From an uncultured Eubacteriales bacterium (GTDB lineage Bacteria > Bacillota > Clostridia > Oscillospirales > UBA644): DNA of 34,748 nt. How positions within the stretch are numbered: position 1 is the first letter of the stretch; the number at the start of each line of letters is the position of its first letter. The notes under the pieces are model-generated. The model worked only from the letters and a program-made list of their open reading frames with translations. It searched no databases and was not told the origin of the DNA. The stretch lies in NCBI GenBank assembly GCA_905207625.1, contig CAJLLT010000022.1, positions 1-34,748 of the forward strand, in the 5' to 3' direction. Positions 16,082 to 24,203 of this stretch are shown piece by piece. Both the position numbers and the translations under genes were made by a program.

Positions 16082-16956
16082 ATACGGTTGTTGCCGTAGG
16101 TAATTTTGACGGTGTACATATCGGTCATGTGCGTGTTATAAAAACGGCTGCGGAATACGCTTCGGAACATTCATGCAGAACGGTTGCCATGACTTTTACT
16201 CCGCACCCCCGTGTGTTTTTCGGGAAAATCTCGGGACCGTTCCGGATCACCTCAGATGAGGAAAAGAAAAGCCTACTTCTGTCCGCGGGTGCGGATGAGG
16301 TGGTTTTTCATCCGTTTGATGCCGACTTCGCGGCAAAAACGGCAACGCAGTTTCTCGAAGAACTCAAAACATGTTATAACTGTAAAGCAGTAGTCTGCGG
16401 GGAAAACTTCAGGTTCGGCAGTGAGGGCCGGTATGATGTGAAAATCCTCAGGGAAGTTGCGACGCATTTCGGTATTGACGTTATTGCCGTTAAGATGGAG
16501 GAATCTTCCTCCACAAAAATAAGACTTGCGCTGGGAAAAGGGAATGTCAGATCAGCCTGGCAGATGCTCGGCAGACCTTTTTCTGTCTGCGGTAAGGTCG
16601 TTCACGGTAAACATATCGGCACTTCAATAGGCTTTCCCACGGTAAATACTCAGCCTTCGGAGCAGTCCGCACTCCTTGCCTTTGGTGTATATGCGACAAA
16701 AGTTGAATGCGGGGGCAGATTCTATACCGGACTGACCAACGTAGGGGTTCGCCCTACGGTTGATTTTTCGGTTTATCCGGAGGTTTCCGTTGAGACATTT
16801 TTGCTCGACACGAAGGAGGATCTGTACGGGGAAAATGCCCGCATTATGTTCCTGGAGCGTATCCGCGACGAGCGCAGATTTGACAGTATGGCGGCACTTG
16901 CCGCCCAGATTTCCGCCGATTGTGACTTTGTACGACAGAAGTACCCCGAAAAATAA
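16054..16956 (+). CDS. ribF: Bifunctional riboflavin kinase/FAD synthetase
   Basis: The 300-aa protein converts riboflavin to FMN and FAD. The N-terminal FAD synthetase has the nucleotidyltransferase motif GNFDGVHIGH (16-25), TFTPHPR, and SSTKIR at the domain end. The C-terminal flavokinase (about 175-300) has GRPFSVCGKVVHGKHIGTSIGFPTVN and the TNVG-RPTV segment. The start is TTG with GAGGG six bases upstream; no ATG is available before the first motif. It is the last gene of the rbfA-ribF set. Confidence 0.94.
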   Translation: MRHLERKSVNTVVAVGNFDGVHIGHVRVIKTAAEYASEHSCRTVAMTFTPHPRVFFGKISGPFRITSDEEKKSLLLSAGADEVVFHPFDADFAAKTATQFLEELKTCYNCKAVVCGENFRFGSEGRYDVKILREVATHFGIDVIAVKMEESSSTKIRLALGKGNVRSAWQMLGRPFSVCGKVVHGKHIGTSIGFPTVNTQPSEQSALLAFGVYATKVECGGRFYTGLTNVGVRPTVDFSVYPEVSVETFLLDTKEDLYGENARIMFLERIRDERRFDSMAALAAQISADCDFVRQKYPEK

Positions 16957-16976
16957 CGCAGAATAGTTAAAATTAT

Positions 16977-17040
16977 GCAAAATTAACAATAATATATGAC
17001 AAAAAAGATAAATTTTGCGATTAACCTATTGCATTTTGCA
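16977..17040 (+). repeat. AT-rich spacer with three ATTTTGC/GCAAAAT copies
   Basis: The spacer after ribF has GCAAAATT at 16977-16984, its inverse AATTTTGC at 17011-17018, and ATTTTGCA at 17033-17040. They lie upstream of, and overlap, the -35 region of the regulator's promoter. They could be a protein-binding array or chance in AT-rich sequence. No open frame is visible in 16957-17142. Confidence 0.35.
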
Positions 17041-17057
17041 CAAAAAAGTAGTACAAT
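17029..17057 (+). promoter_or_regulatory. Sigma-A promoter of the regulator-ftsEX set
   Basis: TTGCAT (17029-17034), a 17-bp spacer and TACAAT (17052-17057) match the consensus well. The -10 box lies inside the first of two 13-bp palindromes. Confidence 0.65.
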
Positions 17058-17096
17058 AATTGTAGTACGATTACAATTATTGTACTTTTATTTTTG
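17050..17096 (+). promoter_or_regulatory. Two 13-bp palindromes forming a 15-bp inverted repeat: operator or terminator
   Basis: TACAAT-A-ATTGTA (17052-17064) and TACAAT-T-ATTGTA (17072-17084) are each palindromic, with centres 20 bp apart (about two helical turns). Together they also form a perfect 15-bp hairpin (17050-17064 with 17072-17086, 7-nt loop) followed by TTTTATTTTT. So the same DNA could be a double operator over the promoter, an intrinsic terminator for the ribF transcript, or both. Confidence 0.6.
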
Positions 17097-17142
17097 GGCG
17101 GAATCATCCCCGAACTAAATTTCGACAGGATAGGTGCGGAGT

Positions 17143-18228
17143 ATGTCAGGCAGATTGTTTCAAAGTGTAGTTCAGCAAATGAAGGACTGTGTCGATAAGA
17201 CCATCGGTGTCATTGATGAAAAGGCGGTCATAATCGCCTGCAACGACCTGAGTCTGATAGGACAGGCTTTGGGCGGAAATGTCCTTGAGGCCATGTCCAT
17301 GTCCGATGTCAGCGTTATCAACGGATATACCTACCGGACTATAGGTTCCCGGGTCAAATTCGAGAATGCCGTATTTGTCAAGGGGACGGATGCCAACGCT
17401 GAGACTATTGCGGGAATTCTCGCCGTTTCTCTGAATACCCTGAAGGAATTCAACGACGAAAAGAACGATAAACTCAACTTCGTCAAAAACGTAATGCTTG
17501 AAAATATTCTGCCCGGAGATATTTATCTCAAGAGCAAAGAACTGCATTTCGCGAACGATGTTCCCAGGGTGGTTATACTTATCCGCCTGCTGGACCGTAC
17601 CGAAATTTTCGCCTATGACATAATTCAGAGCCTGTTTCCGGACAAGACCAAGGATTTCGTTATCAGTATCGGTGAAAACGATATCGTTCTGGTCAAGGAA
17701 GTCCGTCCTACCACCGAAATAAAGGATCTCGAAAAACTTGCCCGTTCCATTGTCGATACTTTAAACAGCGAGTTCTATACCCGCGCGGTTATCGGCATAG
17801 GTACGATAGTGACCTCCTTCAAGAACCTTTCCCGGTCCTATAAAGAGGCTCAGATAGCTATAGAGGTCGGCAAAGTCTTTGAGGTCGAAAAGGTTATCGT
17901 AAGCTACAATAATCTCGGTATCGGCCGTCTTATCTACTATTTACCCACAACACTCTGCAATACGTTTCTGGAGGAAGTTTTCAAGAAGGGATCAATTGAT
18001 TCCCTTGATCACGAAACACTTTTTACCATTCAGAAATTCTTTGAAAACAATCTTAACGTTTCCGAAACCTCAAGAAAATTGTTTGTACACAGAAACACCC
18101 TTGTCTACCGCCTGGAAAAGATACGCAGACTTACCGGTCTCGATCTGAAAGAATTCGAAGATGCGATAGTATTCAAAGTTGCGCTTATGGTCAGGAAATA
18201 TCTTGCATCGAACCCCGCTAAGTTCTGA
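17143..18228 (+). CDS. CdaR/PucR-type transcriptional regulator
   Basis: The 361-aa protein ends with the PucR-family helix-turn-helix (HTH_30): LNVSETSRKLFVHRNTLVYR followed by LEKIRRLTGLDLKEFEDA. The middle part (about 110-270) resembles the CdaR GGDEF-like domain with FKNLSRSYKEAQIAIEVG, and the N-terminal 100 residues resemble a diacid-recognition region. CdaR homologues sense sugar diacids; here the ligand is unknown. The ATG at 17143 has AGGATAGG upstream; a GTG nine bases earlier is possible. It directly precedes ftsE, and the palindromes in front of it suggest autoregulation. Confidence 0.82.
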   Translation: MSGRLFQSVVQQMKDCVDKTIGVIDEKAVIIACNDLSLIGQALGGNVLEAMSMSDVSVINGYTYRTIGSRVKFENAVFVKGTDANAETIAGILAVSLNTLKEFNDEKNDKLNFVKNVMLENILPGDIYLKSKELHFANDVPRVVILIRLLDRTEIFAYDIIQSLFPDKTKDFVISIGENDIVLVKEVRPTTEIKDLEKLARSIVDTLNSEFYTRAVIGIGTIVTSFKNLSRSYKEAQIAIEVGKVFEVEKVIVSYNNLGIGRLIYYLPTTLCNTFLEEVFKKGSIDSLDHETLFTIQKFFENNLNVSETSRKLFVHRNTLVYRLEKIRRLTGLDLKEFEDAIVFKVALMVRKYLASNPAKF

Positions 18229-18259
18229 TGCTCCTTTAACAAAGTGAGAGGTACTGCAC

Positions 18260-19039
18260 TTGATCGAGTTTAGTAATGTGACCAAGGTGTATAAAAAGGG
18301 ACCGAAGGCCTTGGATCATGTGAGTATGACCATCGATGACGGTGAATTTGTCTTCATAACCGGACGTTCTGGTGCCGGCAAAAGTACGATGATTCACCTT
18401 CTTACCTGTGAGGATGTTGCCACAGAAGGGGAAGTCCTTGTGGATGGGGTCGATTTGAAAAAACTGTCCCGAAGGCAAATACCGTACTACAGAAGAAAGA
18501 TCGGAGTCGTTTTTCAGGATTTCAGACTGATAAACGATTTGAATGTTTTTGATAACGTGGCTTTCGCGATGAGAGTTGTCGGAAGCAGTCACAGCCGTGT
18601 GCGTCAGCGGGTCAAGAAAGTTCTTGAGATCGTCGGGCTTTCCCACAAGCTCAAAGCCTATCCGGAACAGTTGTCAGGCGGTGAGCAGCAGCGTGTCGCT
18701 CTTGCCAGGGCTATCGTAAACAACCCCGGACTTATTATCGCCGACGAACCCACCGGCAATGTTGATCCGTTGATGTCCGTTGAAATAATGAAGCTTCTGA
18801 TGAAGATAAACTCTCTCGGTATCTGCGTCCTGGTTGTTACTCATGAGCAGGCGCTGGTCAAACGCTTCAGCAAACGTGAGATACGTATTGAGCAGGGACA
18901 TATTGTTTTTGATTCTTCTCAAAAGGATGAATCTGAATCCTCTGCCTATCAGTCTTCTGATCCGGTTGCGGACGCGGACCGGTCCGGGCCCGTCAGGAAG
19001 GGAAGACGGTACAGTAAAAGCGAGGAGGAAGAACAATGA
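18260..19039 (+). CDS. ftsE: Cell division ATP-binding protein FtsE
   Basis: The 259-aa ABC ATPase works with FtsX to transmit a cytoplasmic signal to a peptidoglycan hydrolase outside. Walker A GRSGAGKST (35-43), the VVFQDFRL Q-loop, LSGGEQQRVALARA signature and LIIADEPTGNVDP Walker B are present. A tail of about 35 residues after residue 222 (Ser/Asp/Glu, then Arg/Lys) is longer than in the usual 228-aa FtsE. The start is TTG with GAGAGG upstream. The stop overlaps ftsX by ATGA. Confidence 0.94.
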   Translation: MIEFSNVTKVYKKGPKALDHVSMTIDDGEFVFITGRSGAGKSTMIHLLTCEDVATEGEVLVDGVDLKKLSRRQIPYYRRKIGVVFQDFRLINDLNVFDNVAFAMRVVGSSHSRVRQRVKKVLEIVGLSHKLKAYPEQLSGGEQQRVALARAIVNNPGLIIADEPTGNVDPLMSVEIMKLLMKINSLGICVLVVTHEQALVKRFSKREIRIEQGHIVFDSSQKDESESSAYQSSDPVADADRSGPVRKGRRYSKSEEEEQ

Positions 19040-19935
19040 GTTTTGACAGTTTGTGCTTCCTCATCAAGAGGGCCTTGAAGAGCATTTTTCAGAATTGGCT
19101 TCTGACACTTGCGTCAGTTACGGTTCTGTGCGTTTGTCTCGTGTTTTTAGGCATTTCAATGCTGAGCGTAAAGAACGTAAACGTTTTTATAGATGAAATA
19201 GGTAATGAAAATCAGGTCGTTCTCTTTCTTGATGAAGATCTTGACGCCAATTCGAATGCCGAAAGAATAGGGCAGATTGAATCTGAGCTTCGTGGAATAG
19301 GAAATATTAAAAACGTCTATTTTAAAAGCAAAGCTGAGTCTCTGGAGGAATACAAATCACTTCTGGGTGACGATTCTTCATGGCTTTCTGAGGATCTGAC
19401 GGATGATGTTCTCCGGGCTTCGTTTGTTTTTGAGGTCGAAGATCTCAGTAAGTTTGAGCAGACGATGTATGCCGTGGAGAAGATCGAGGGCATAGCGCGC
19501 ATAAGGGAGCGACGTGACATTGTGGAATCAATACAGCGGGTTCGCGGCATTGTGATGTTTTTCTCGTTCTGGATAATACTCCTGCTTGTTGTTGTTTCCG
19601 TCCTGGTAATCACTAACTCCGTCAAGGTTTCCGTTTATTCCCGCAAACACGAACTGAACATCATGAAATATGTGGGCGCGACAGACATATTCGTGCAGTT
19701 GCCGTATTTCCTGGAAGGAATAATTATAGGCGTATTTTCCGGAATACTTTCCACTGTACTGCTGTCGTTTACCTATACAAGACTGCTTTCTCCCACTTTG
19801 GCTGAAATCGGTTTCTTTACTCCCGTTCCGTTTTCTTCCGTTGCTGCGGCTTATACTCTGTTCTTTGTAATTGTCGGTGGTGCTGTCGGTATGCTCGGAT
19901 CCGTTTTCCCCGTTAAGAAGTATCTTAACGTGTAA
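19036..19935 (+). CDS. ftsX: Cell division protein FtsX
   Basis: The 299-aa membrane protein has the FtsX topology: one TM at about 22-48, an extracytoplasmic loop (about 50-165) that contacts the hydrolase partner, and three C-terminal TM segments (about 170-195, 220-245, 265-290). The conserved RRDIVESIQRVRGIV and YSRKHELNIMKYVGATDIF segments are seen. It is translationally coupled to ftsE. Confidence 0.94.
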   Translation: MSFDSLCFLIKRALKSIFQNWLLTLASVTVLCVCLVFLGISMLSVKNVNVFIDEIGNENQVVLFLDEDLDANSNAERIGQIESELRGIGNIKNVYFKSKAESLEEYKSLLGDDSSWLSEDLTDDVLRASFVFEVEDLSKFEQTMYAVEKIEGIARIRERRDIVESIQRVRGIVMFFSFWIILLLVVVSVLVITNSVKVSVYSRKHELNIMKYVGATDIFVQLPYFLEGIIIGVFSGILSTVLLSFTYTRLLSPTLAEIGFFTPVPFSSVAAAYTLFFVIVGGAVGMLGSVFPVKKYLNV

Positions 19936-19950
19936 CATGAGGGCTTGAAG

Positions 19951-21171
19951 ATGAAAACTAAATTCAAAATTTCCGTTCTTGCGCTTTGCTTGGTTCTTTT
20001 TGTCGGCATATTCAGCGGCTTTGTCTGTTCCGGTGCTGTCACCTGGCATGACGAAAACGATAAAAATGAATATGATGCGGCAATGGCTGAGCTGGACGAG
20101 ATTAACAAGAATAAGAAGGATATAGAAAAACAGCTGAAGAGTCTTTCTTCCGAAAAAAACAATAAGATAAAGAGAAAGACCCTGCTTGAACAGCAGTTGT
20201 CCGCAACTGATACGGAAATACAGACGCTTGAGTGGGTCATTGAGGATCTGGAAGTTCGTCTTCAGGAAAAGACCGTTGAACTTTCCGAGGCTGAAGCTCT
20301 GTATAACGATCTTCTGGAAAAGTTCAAGGCCCGCGCCAGAGAAACTTATGAAGAGGGAAATATTTCTTACCTGGAAGTAATTTTTTCTTCAGACAATTTT
20401 GCCGAATTGCTTTCCCGGATGGATATCATAAATGATATAATGCAGAACGACAAAAAGAACCTGGATGAGCTCCGTGCTCTCAAAGACAAAACCGAGTCTG
20501 CGAAAAATGACATAGAAACAAAGAAAAAGGCTCAGGAAGAAGCCCTTGCTCAGCTTGAAACGGCAAAAGCCGACCTGCTTTCCCAGCAGAAGGCTCTGTC
20601 TGCTTCCATAAAGGATCTGGAGCAGGATGAAGAGGCTCTTGAGGCTATGGAGATAGAGTTTGAAAAAGCCGCTAAGGAGCTTGACAAACAGATAGAGGCT
20701 CTTGTTGATAAACAGCGCAAGTATTCCGGCGGGGATTTCATGTGGCCTCTGCCCTCCAATTGCACGAGAATTACGTCCCCTTTCGGTGTTGAGCGTAATT
20801 TCATGCTGAACGGTAAACGTTATCATGACGTCCATTCCGGTGTCGATATTGCGGCATCAAAGGGAACTCCCATTTATGCTGCTGCCGACGGTAAGATCAT
20901 ATACTACAAAAAAGATTCCACGGGAAGTAATACCTGTGCCATAGACCATGGGTCCTCCGTTGTCACAAAATACTACCATATGTCCGCATTTGCAAAGGGC
21001 CTGTCCGTTGGCGATGAGGTCAAAAAAGGCGATGTTATAGGATATGTCGGCATGACCGGATATGCCACGGGAAACCATCTGCATTTCATGGTAGTGATCA
21101 ACGGTAAAAATTGCAACCCCATGGATTATGTGACAACAGACGGTTCCAAGCCGAAAAAGACTATTAACTAA
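19951..21171 (+). CDS. EnvC-like murein hydrolase, coiled coil plus M23 peptidase
   Basis: The 406-aa product (ATG at 19951, GAGGG upstream) has a signal peptide at 1-29, two coiled-coil regions covering about 40-130 and 165-255, and a C-terminal M23/LytM domain from about 265. Unlike E. coli EnvC, whose LytM domain is degenerate, all zinc ligands are present: H295-x3-D299, H376-x-H378, plus the catalytic H343 in YYHMS. So it may cut peptidoglycan itself when freed by FtsEX. It is nine bases or so downstream of ftsX, in the usual order. The C-terminus is a short Lys-rich tail. Confidence 0.9.
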   Translation: MKTKFKISVLALCLVLFVGIFSGFVCSGAVTWHDENDKNEYDAAMAELDEINKNKKDIEKQLKSLSSEKNNKIKRKTLLEQQLSATDTEIQTLEWVIEDLEVRLQEKTVELSEAEALYNDLLEKFKARARETYEEGNISYLEVIFSSDNFAELLSRMDIINDIMQNDKKNLDELRALKDKTESAKNDIETKKKAQEEALAQLETAKADLLSQQKALSASIKDLEQDEEALEAMEIEFEKAAKELDKQIEALVDKQRKYSGGDFMWPLPSNCTRITSPFGVERNFMLNGKRYHDVHSGVDIAASKGTPIYAAADGKIIYYKKDSTGSNTCAIDHGSSVVTKYYHMSAFAKGLSVGDEVKKGDVIGYVGMTGYATGNHLHFMVVINGKNCNPMDYVTTDGSKPKKTIN

Positions 21172-21208
21172 CGGAAAATCTCTCTTGATGTCGGAGGCGG
21201 TGCTTTAA

Positions 21209-22423
21209 ATGAAGAAAAAGGGTGTCAGGCTCGGTACATTGTTTTTCCTGATCGTTGCCACTGCGTTTGTTTCCTGCGTTGGAACATACTATTACGTCAG
21301 CAACACTGTCAACAACCTCAGCCATAATCAGCAGATGTACCAGAAACTGGATATACTCAACCAGATAGTTTCAAACTATTATGTCCTTTCCGTTGACATA
21401 GCCAACGGCTATGATGACATTATCGATGGTATCTCCTCCGGTTACGTCAACGGGCTCGGGGATGAGTATTCCTACTATCTGAATGAAAAGAATTACAGGA
21501 CCGCATCTGTTACCTCTGATTCAGCTTCTGTCGATATCGGAATAGTTCCCTCATACGATAAAGAAACCGGTGGTATCGAAGTCGACTTCGTCCGAGTCGG
21601 TTCCTCCGCAAAACTTGCAGGAATGAAAAAGGGTGATATTATCCTTTCCGTCGGAGGGGTCAATGTTACCGAGGACGGCTACCGGCGCTCTGTTCAGAGA
21701 CTTTCCGGTCAGGAGAACTCCACCGTAACCCTTACAGTACTCCGCTCCGGTGAACCGGATATTATTACGGTTGATATCGTACGTCGCCGTTTCCAGCCTC
21801 AGACTGTTGAGTACAGACTGGTACAGAACAACATCGGTTATATATTCATCAACGAATTCGGTGATACTACCCTTGAAGACTTCAATGCCGCATATTCTGA
21901 CCTTTCTTCCAAGGGAGCTAAAGGTTTTGTCATTGACGTCCGTTTCAATTCGAGCGGTAAACTTGATGCCGCTGTCGGAGTTGTTGATGTTATCAAACCT
22001 GCCGGAACGATCGTTACAGTGCGTGCCAAGGACAGTTCCAACACGAAATCCTATTTCTCGGATGTGAAATCAATCACCGCTCCAATTGTTGTTATTCAGA
22101 ACGAACATACCAATGGTGTGGCTGAGGTCTTTTCGGCTGCTCTGCAGGATATGGATACCGTGACGATAGTCGGCACGACGACTGCCGGAAACGGACTTGC
22201 GCAGACCGATATCTCACTTTCCGACGGAACTGCGGTGCGTCTTTCCACCGCCGAATATGTTACACCTTCGGGAGTCAGGTTCAACGGTACTGGCATAGTT
22301 CCTGATTTCCGTGTCAACCTTGATTCCTCCAAGGCTGACCGGTTCGATGAATTGACCGACGAAGAGGATGATCAGCTTCAGAGTGCCGTTTCTCAGCTTA
22401 AAGAAATGATGGGACTGGCATAA
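21209..22423 (+). CDS. S41/PDZ protease-like protein with lost catalytic dyad (pseudoprotease)
   Basis: The 404-aa protein has an N-terminal membrane anchor (about 8-30), a PDZ domain (about 105-190) and an S41 (CtpA-like) fold (about 195-370) with a conserved GTGIVPDF end. The two catalytic elements of S41 are replaced: the SASASE serine box reads TNGVAE (301-306), and the lysine of GKG is Asn328 (AGNG). The glycine-rich DLRNNPGG strand has become DVRFNSSG. The frame is intact and GGAGG is upstream, so this is a real gene, probably a scaffold, substrate binder or regulator of the active paralogue next door. B. subtilis also has a Ctp gene beside ftsEX. Confidence 0.88.
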   Translation: MKKKGVRLGTLFFLIVATAFVSCVGTYYYVSNTVNNLSHNQQMYQKLDILNQIVSNYYVLSVDIANGYDDIIDGISSGYVNGLGDEYSYYLNEKNYRTASVTSDSASVDIGIVPSYDKETGGIEVDFVRVGSSAKLAGMKKGDIILSVGGVNVTEDGYRRSVQRLSGQENSTVTLTVLRSGEPDIITVDIVRRRFQPQTVEYRLVQNNIGYIFINEFGDTTLEDFNAAYSDLSSKGAKGFVIDVRFNSSGKLDAAVGVVDVIKPAGTIVTVRAKDSSNTKSYFSDVKSITAPIVVIQNEHTNGVAEVFSAALQDMDTVTIVGTTTAGNGLAQTDISLSDGTAVRLSTAEYVTPSGVRFNGTGIVPDFRVNLDSSKADRFDELTDEEDDQLQSAVSQLKEMMGLA

Positions 22424-22477
22424 AACACAGCTTTTTGAATATAATTTTTCCCGAGAGAAATATGGAGAAGGTTTGTA

Positions 22478-23668
22478 ATGAAGAAATCTTTAAAAATTCT
22501 TGTTAGCCTTGTTCTGGTTGCAGCGATTGGTCTTGTTTGTCTTTCCGGGTGCCTGCTTTTCAGAAATATCGAGCTTGAAAGAGACATCGATATGTACGAA
22601 AAGACATCCCTGATAAAGCAGTATCTTGACTACTACGCTATATATGATTTCGATGAAGAGACCGCGGAGGATTCCGCATTGAAATATTATCTTCTTGGAT
22701 TGAAAGATGATGCATACGCTTATTATTTCAACGAAGAAGAAATGGAAGAATTCAACTCTTCCACGAAGGGTAATTTTATCGGAGTAGGTGTAAACGTTGT
22801 CAAACAATCCGATATTCTCGAAAAAGGTCTTTTCCTTTACCGGGTTTTGGGAAATTCTCCGGCTGAGGAACAGGGACTGAAAGCAGGGGACATAATTACC
22901 TCCGTCAACGGCATATCCCTTGTTGGTATGAGTTACGATGATGCGGTGGATATGATGCTTGACGTTGAGGGGACCGTTGCCGAACTGACGGTAGACCGTG
23001 ACGGGGAAAATCTTTCTTTCAGCGTTACCAGGAAATCTTTTGTTCAGCGGTACGTTGACTATGAGATCATAGATGAAATCGGGTTTATCCGTATACACGG
23101 ATTCTCCGAAGCCGCGAAGCCTCAGTTCTCCGAGGCGCTCAAGGATCTTAAAAATGCCGGTGTCAAAGGACTGCTTTTTGATCTGAGAAACAATCCGGGC
23201 GGAGAACTCAATACGGTCACGGATATGCTGGATATGCTTGTCCCCAAGGGTGAGCCGATTATAATTATAGAGTATAAACAGGAAGAGGAGATAACCAAAG
23301 CCAAGAAAGATCCCGTTATTGAGGGGCTTCCGATGGCAGTTCTTGTAAACGGGGGATCCGCAAGCGCAAGTGAACTGTTCTCCTCCTGTCTGCGTGATAT
23401 TCTTTCCGTTCCGCTTGTAGGTGAGACCACTTACGGTAAGGGGATAGGTCAGACCACTTTCAGTCTCGGTGACGGATCCGGTCTGAAATTTACCACATTC
23501 CGCTATTTTACAAAGAGCCGCACGGATTATAACGGCGTCGGACTTGTCCCGGATTTTGAAGTTAAGTCCACGGAGCAGCAGTTGTACGGTTTCTATGTGG
23601 TTGACCATAAAGATGACCCTCAGATGCAGAAGGCTCTGCAGGTTCTTTCGGACGCTATCAACAAGTGA
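22478..23668 (+). CDS. ctpA: Carboxy-terminal processing protease CtpA (S41), catalytically intact
   Basis: The 396-aa protein starts with a lipoprotein-like signal, LSGC with Cys25, suggesting lipid anchoring at the outer membrane face. A PDZ domain spans about 95-185 and the S41 domain about 190-365. The serine box NGGSASASE (291-299) and the lysine of YGKG (Lys321) are intact, as is DLRNNPGG (235-242). Such proteases trim or degrade exported proteins, in several bacteria including peptidoglycan hydrolases and their activators. It follows the inactive paralogue by 54 bp, so the pair arose by duplication or is an old divergence. Confidence 0.92.
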   Translation: MKKSLKILVSLVLVAAIGLVCLSGCLLFRNIELERDIDMYEKTSLIKQYLDYYAIYDFDEETAEDSALKYYLLGLKDDAYAYYFNEEEMEEFNSSTKGNFIGVGVNVVKQSDILEKGLFLYRVLGNSPAEEQGLKAGDIITSVNGISLVGMSYDDAVDMMLDVEGTVAELTVDRDGENLSFSVTRKSFVQRYVDYEIIDEIGFIRIHGFSEAAKPQFSEALKDLKNAGVKGLLFDLRNNPGGELNTVTDMLDMLVPKGEPIIIIEYKQEEEITKAKKDPVIEGLPMAVLVNGGSASASELFSSCLRDILSVPLVGETTYGKGIGQTTFSLGDGSGLKFTTFRYFTKSRTDYNGVGLVPDFEVKSTEQQLYGFYVVDHKDDPQMQKALQVLSDAINK

Positions 23669-23700
23669 ACAATTTTCTAAATATATTGTGAGGTAATAAA

Positions 23701-24186
23701 ATGAGTGCTCAAATAGTGCTTACCAGCGAAGGTTACAACAAACTGAAAGAGGAACTTGCATATCTGAAGGGAACCAGACGTGCCGAGATCGCGGAAAAAA
23801 TCAAAGAAGCGAGAGATTTTGGTGACCTTTCGGAAAACAGTGAATATGATGCTGCGCAAAATGAACTTGCAATTACCGAAGCAAGGATCAGAGACATTGA
23901 AGAGCAGCTTAAGCATACTACTGTTCTCGATGAAAATGAGATTAATACCGACTATGTTTCCGTCGGATCTCTCGTTAAGGTACTTGACTGTGAGTTCCCT
24001 GAGGACGAGCCCGTAGAATACATGATCGTCGGTAAGACGGAATCAAATCCCGCGGAGAATAAGATTTCCGATCAGTGCCCCGTCGGAAAGGCTCTTATCG
24101 GCAAGAAAAAAGGCTCCAAAGTAGTTGTCAGCGCCCCCGGCGGAGAGTTTACTTATGAGATAATAGACATTCGTCTGCCCGAATAA
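23701..24186 (+). CDS. greA: Transcription elongation factor GreA
   Basis: The 161-aa protein rescues backtracked RNA polymerase by stimulating transcript cleavage. The N-terminal coiled coil (about 1-75) has the conserved acidic tip region DFGDLSENSEYDAA, and the C-terminal FKBP-like domain has VG-LVKV and a final SAPGGEFTYEI. GAGGT lies before the ATG. Length is standard. Its place directly before lysS is frequent in Clostridia. Confidence 0.96.
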   Translation: MSAQIVLTSEGYNKLKEELAYLKGTRRAEIAEKIKEARDFGDLSENSEYDAAQNELAITEARIRDIEEQLKHTTVLDENEINTDYVSVGSLVKVLDCEFPEDEPVEYMIVGKTESNPAENKISDQCPVGKALIGKKKGSKVVVSAPGGEFTYEIIDIRLPE

Positions 24187-24203
24187 TTTCAATGGAGAAA
24201 AAC

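Noticed and set aside
22490..23608. 372-codon frame on the minus strand opposite ctpA
   Set aside because: It is fully antisense to a conserved protease with a good start; no domain or ribosome binding site is recognisable.
24187..24203. T-box or other leader control of lysS
   Set aside because: There are only about 17 bases between greA and lysS, too few for a leader RNA.
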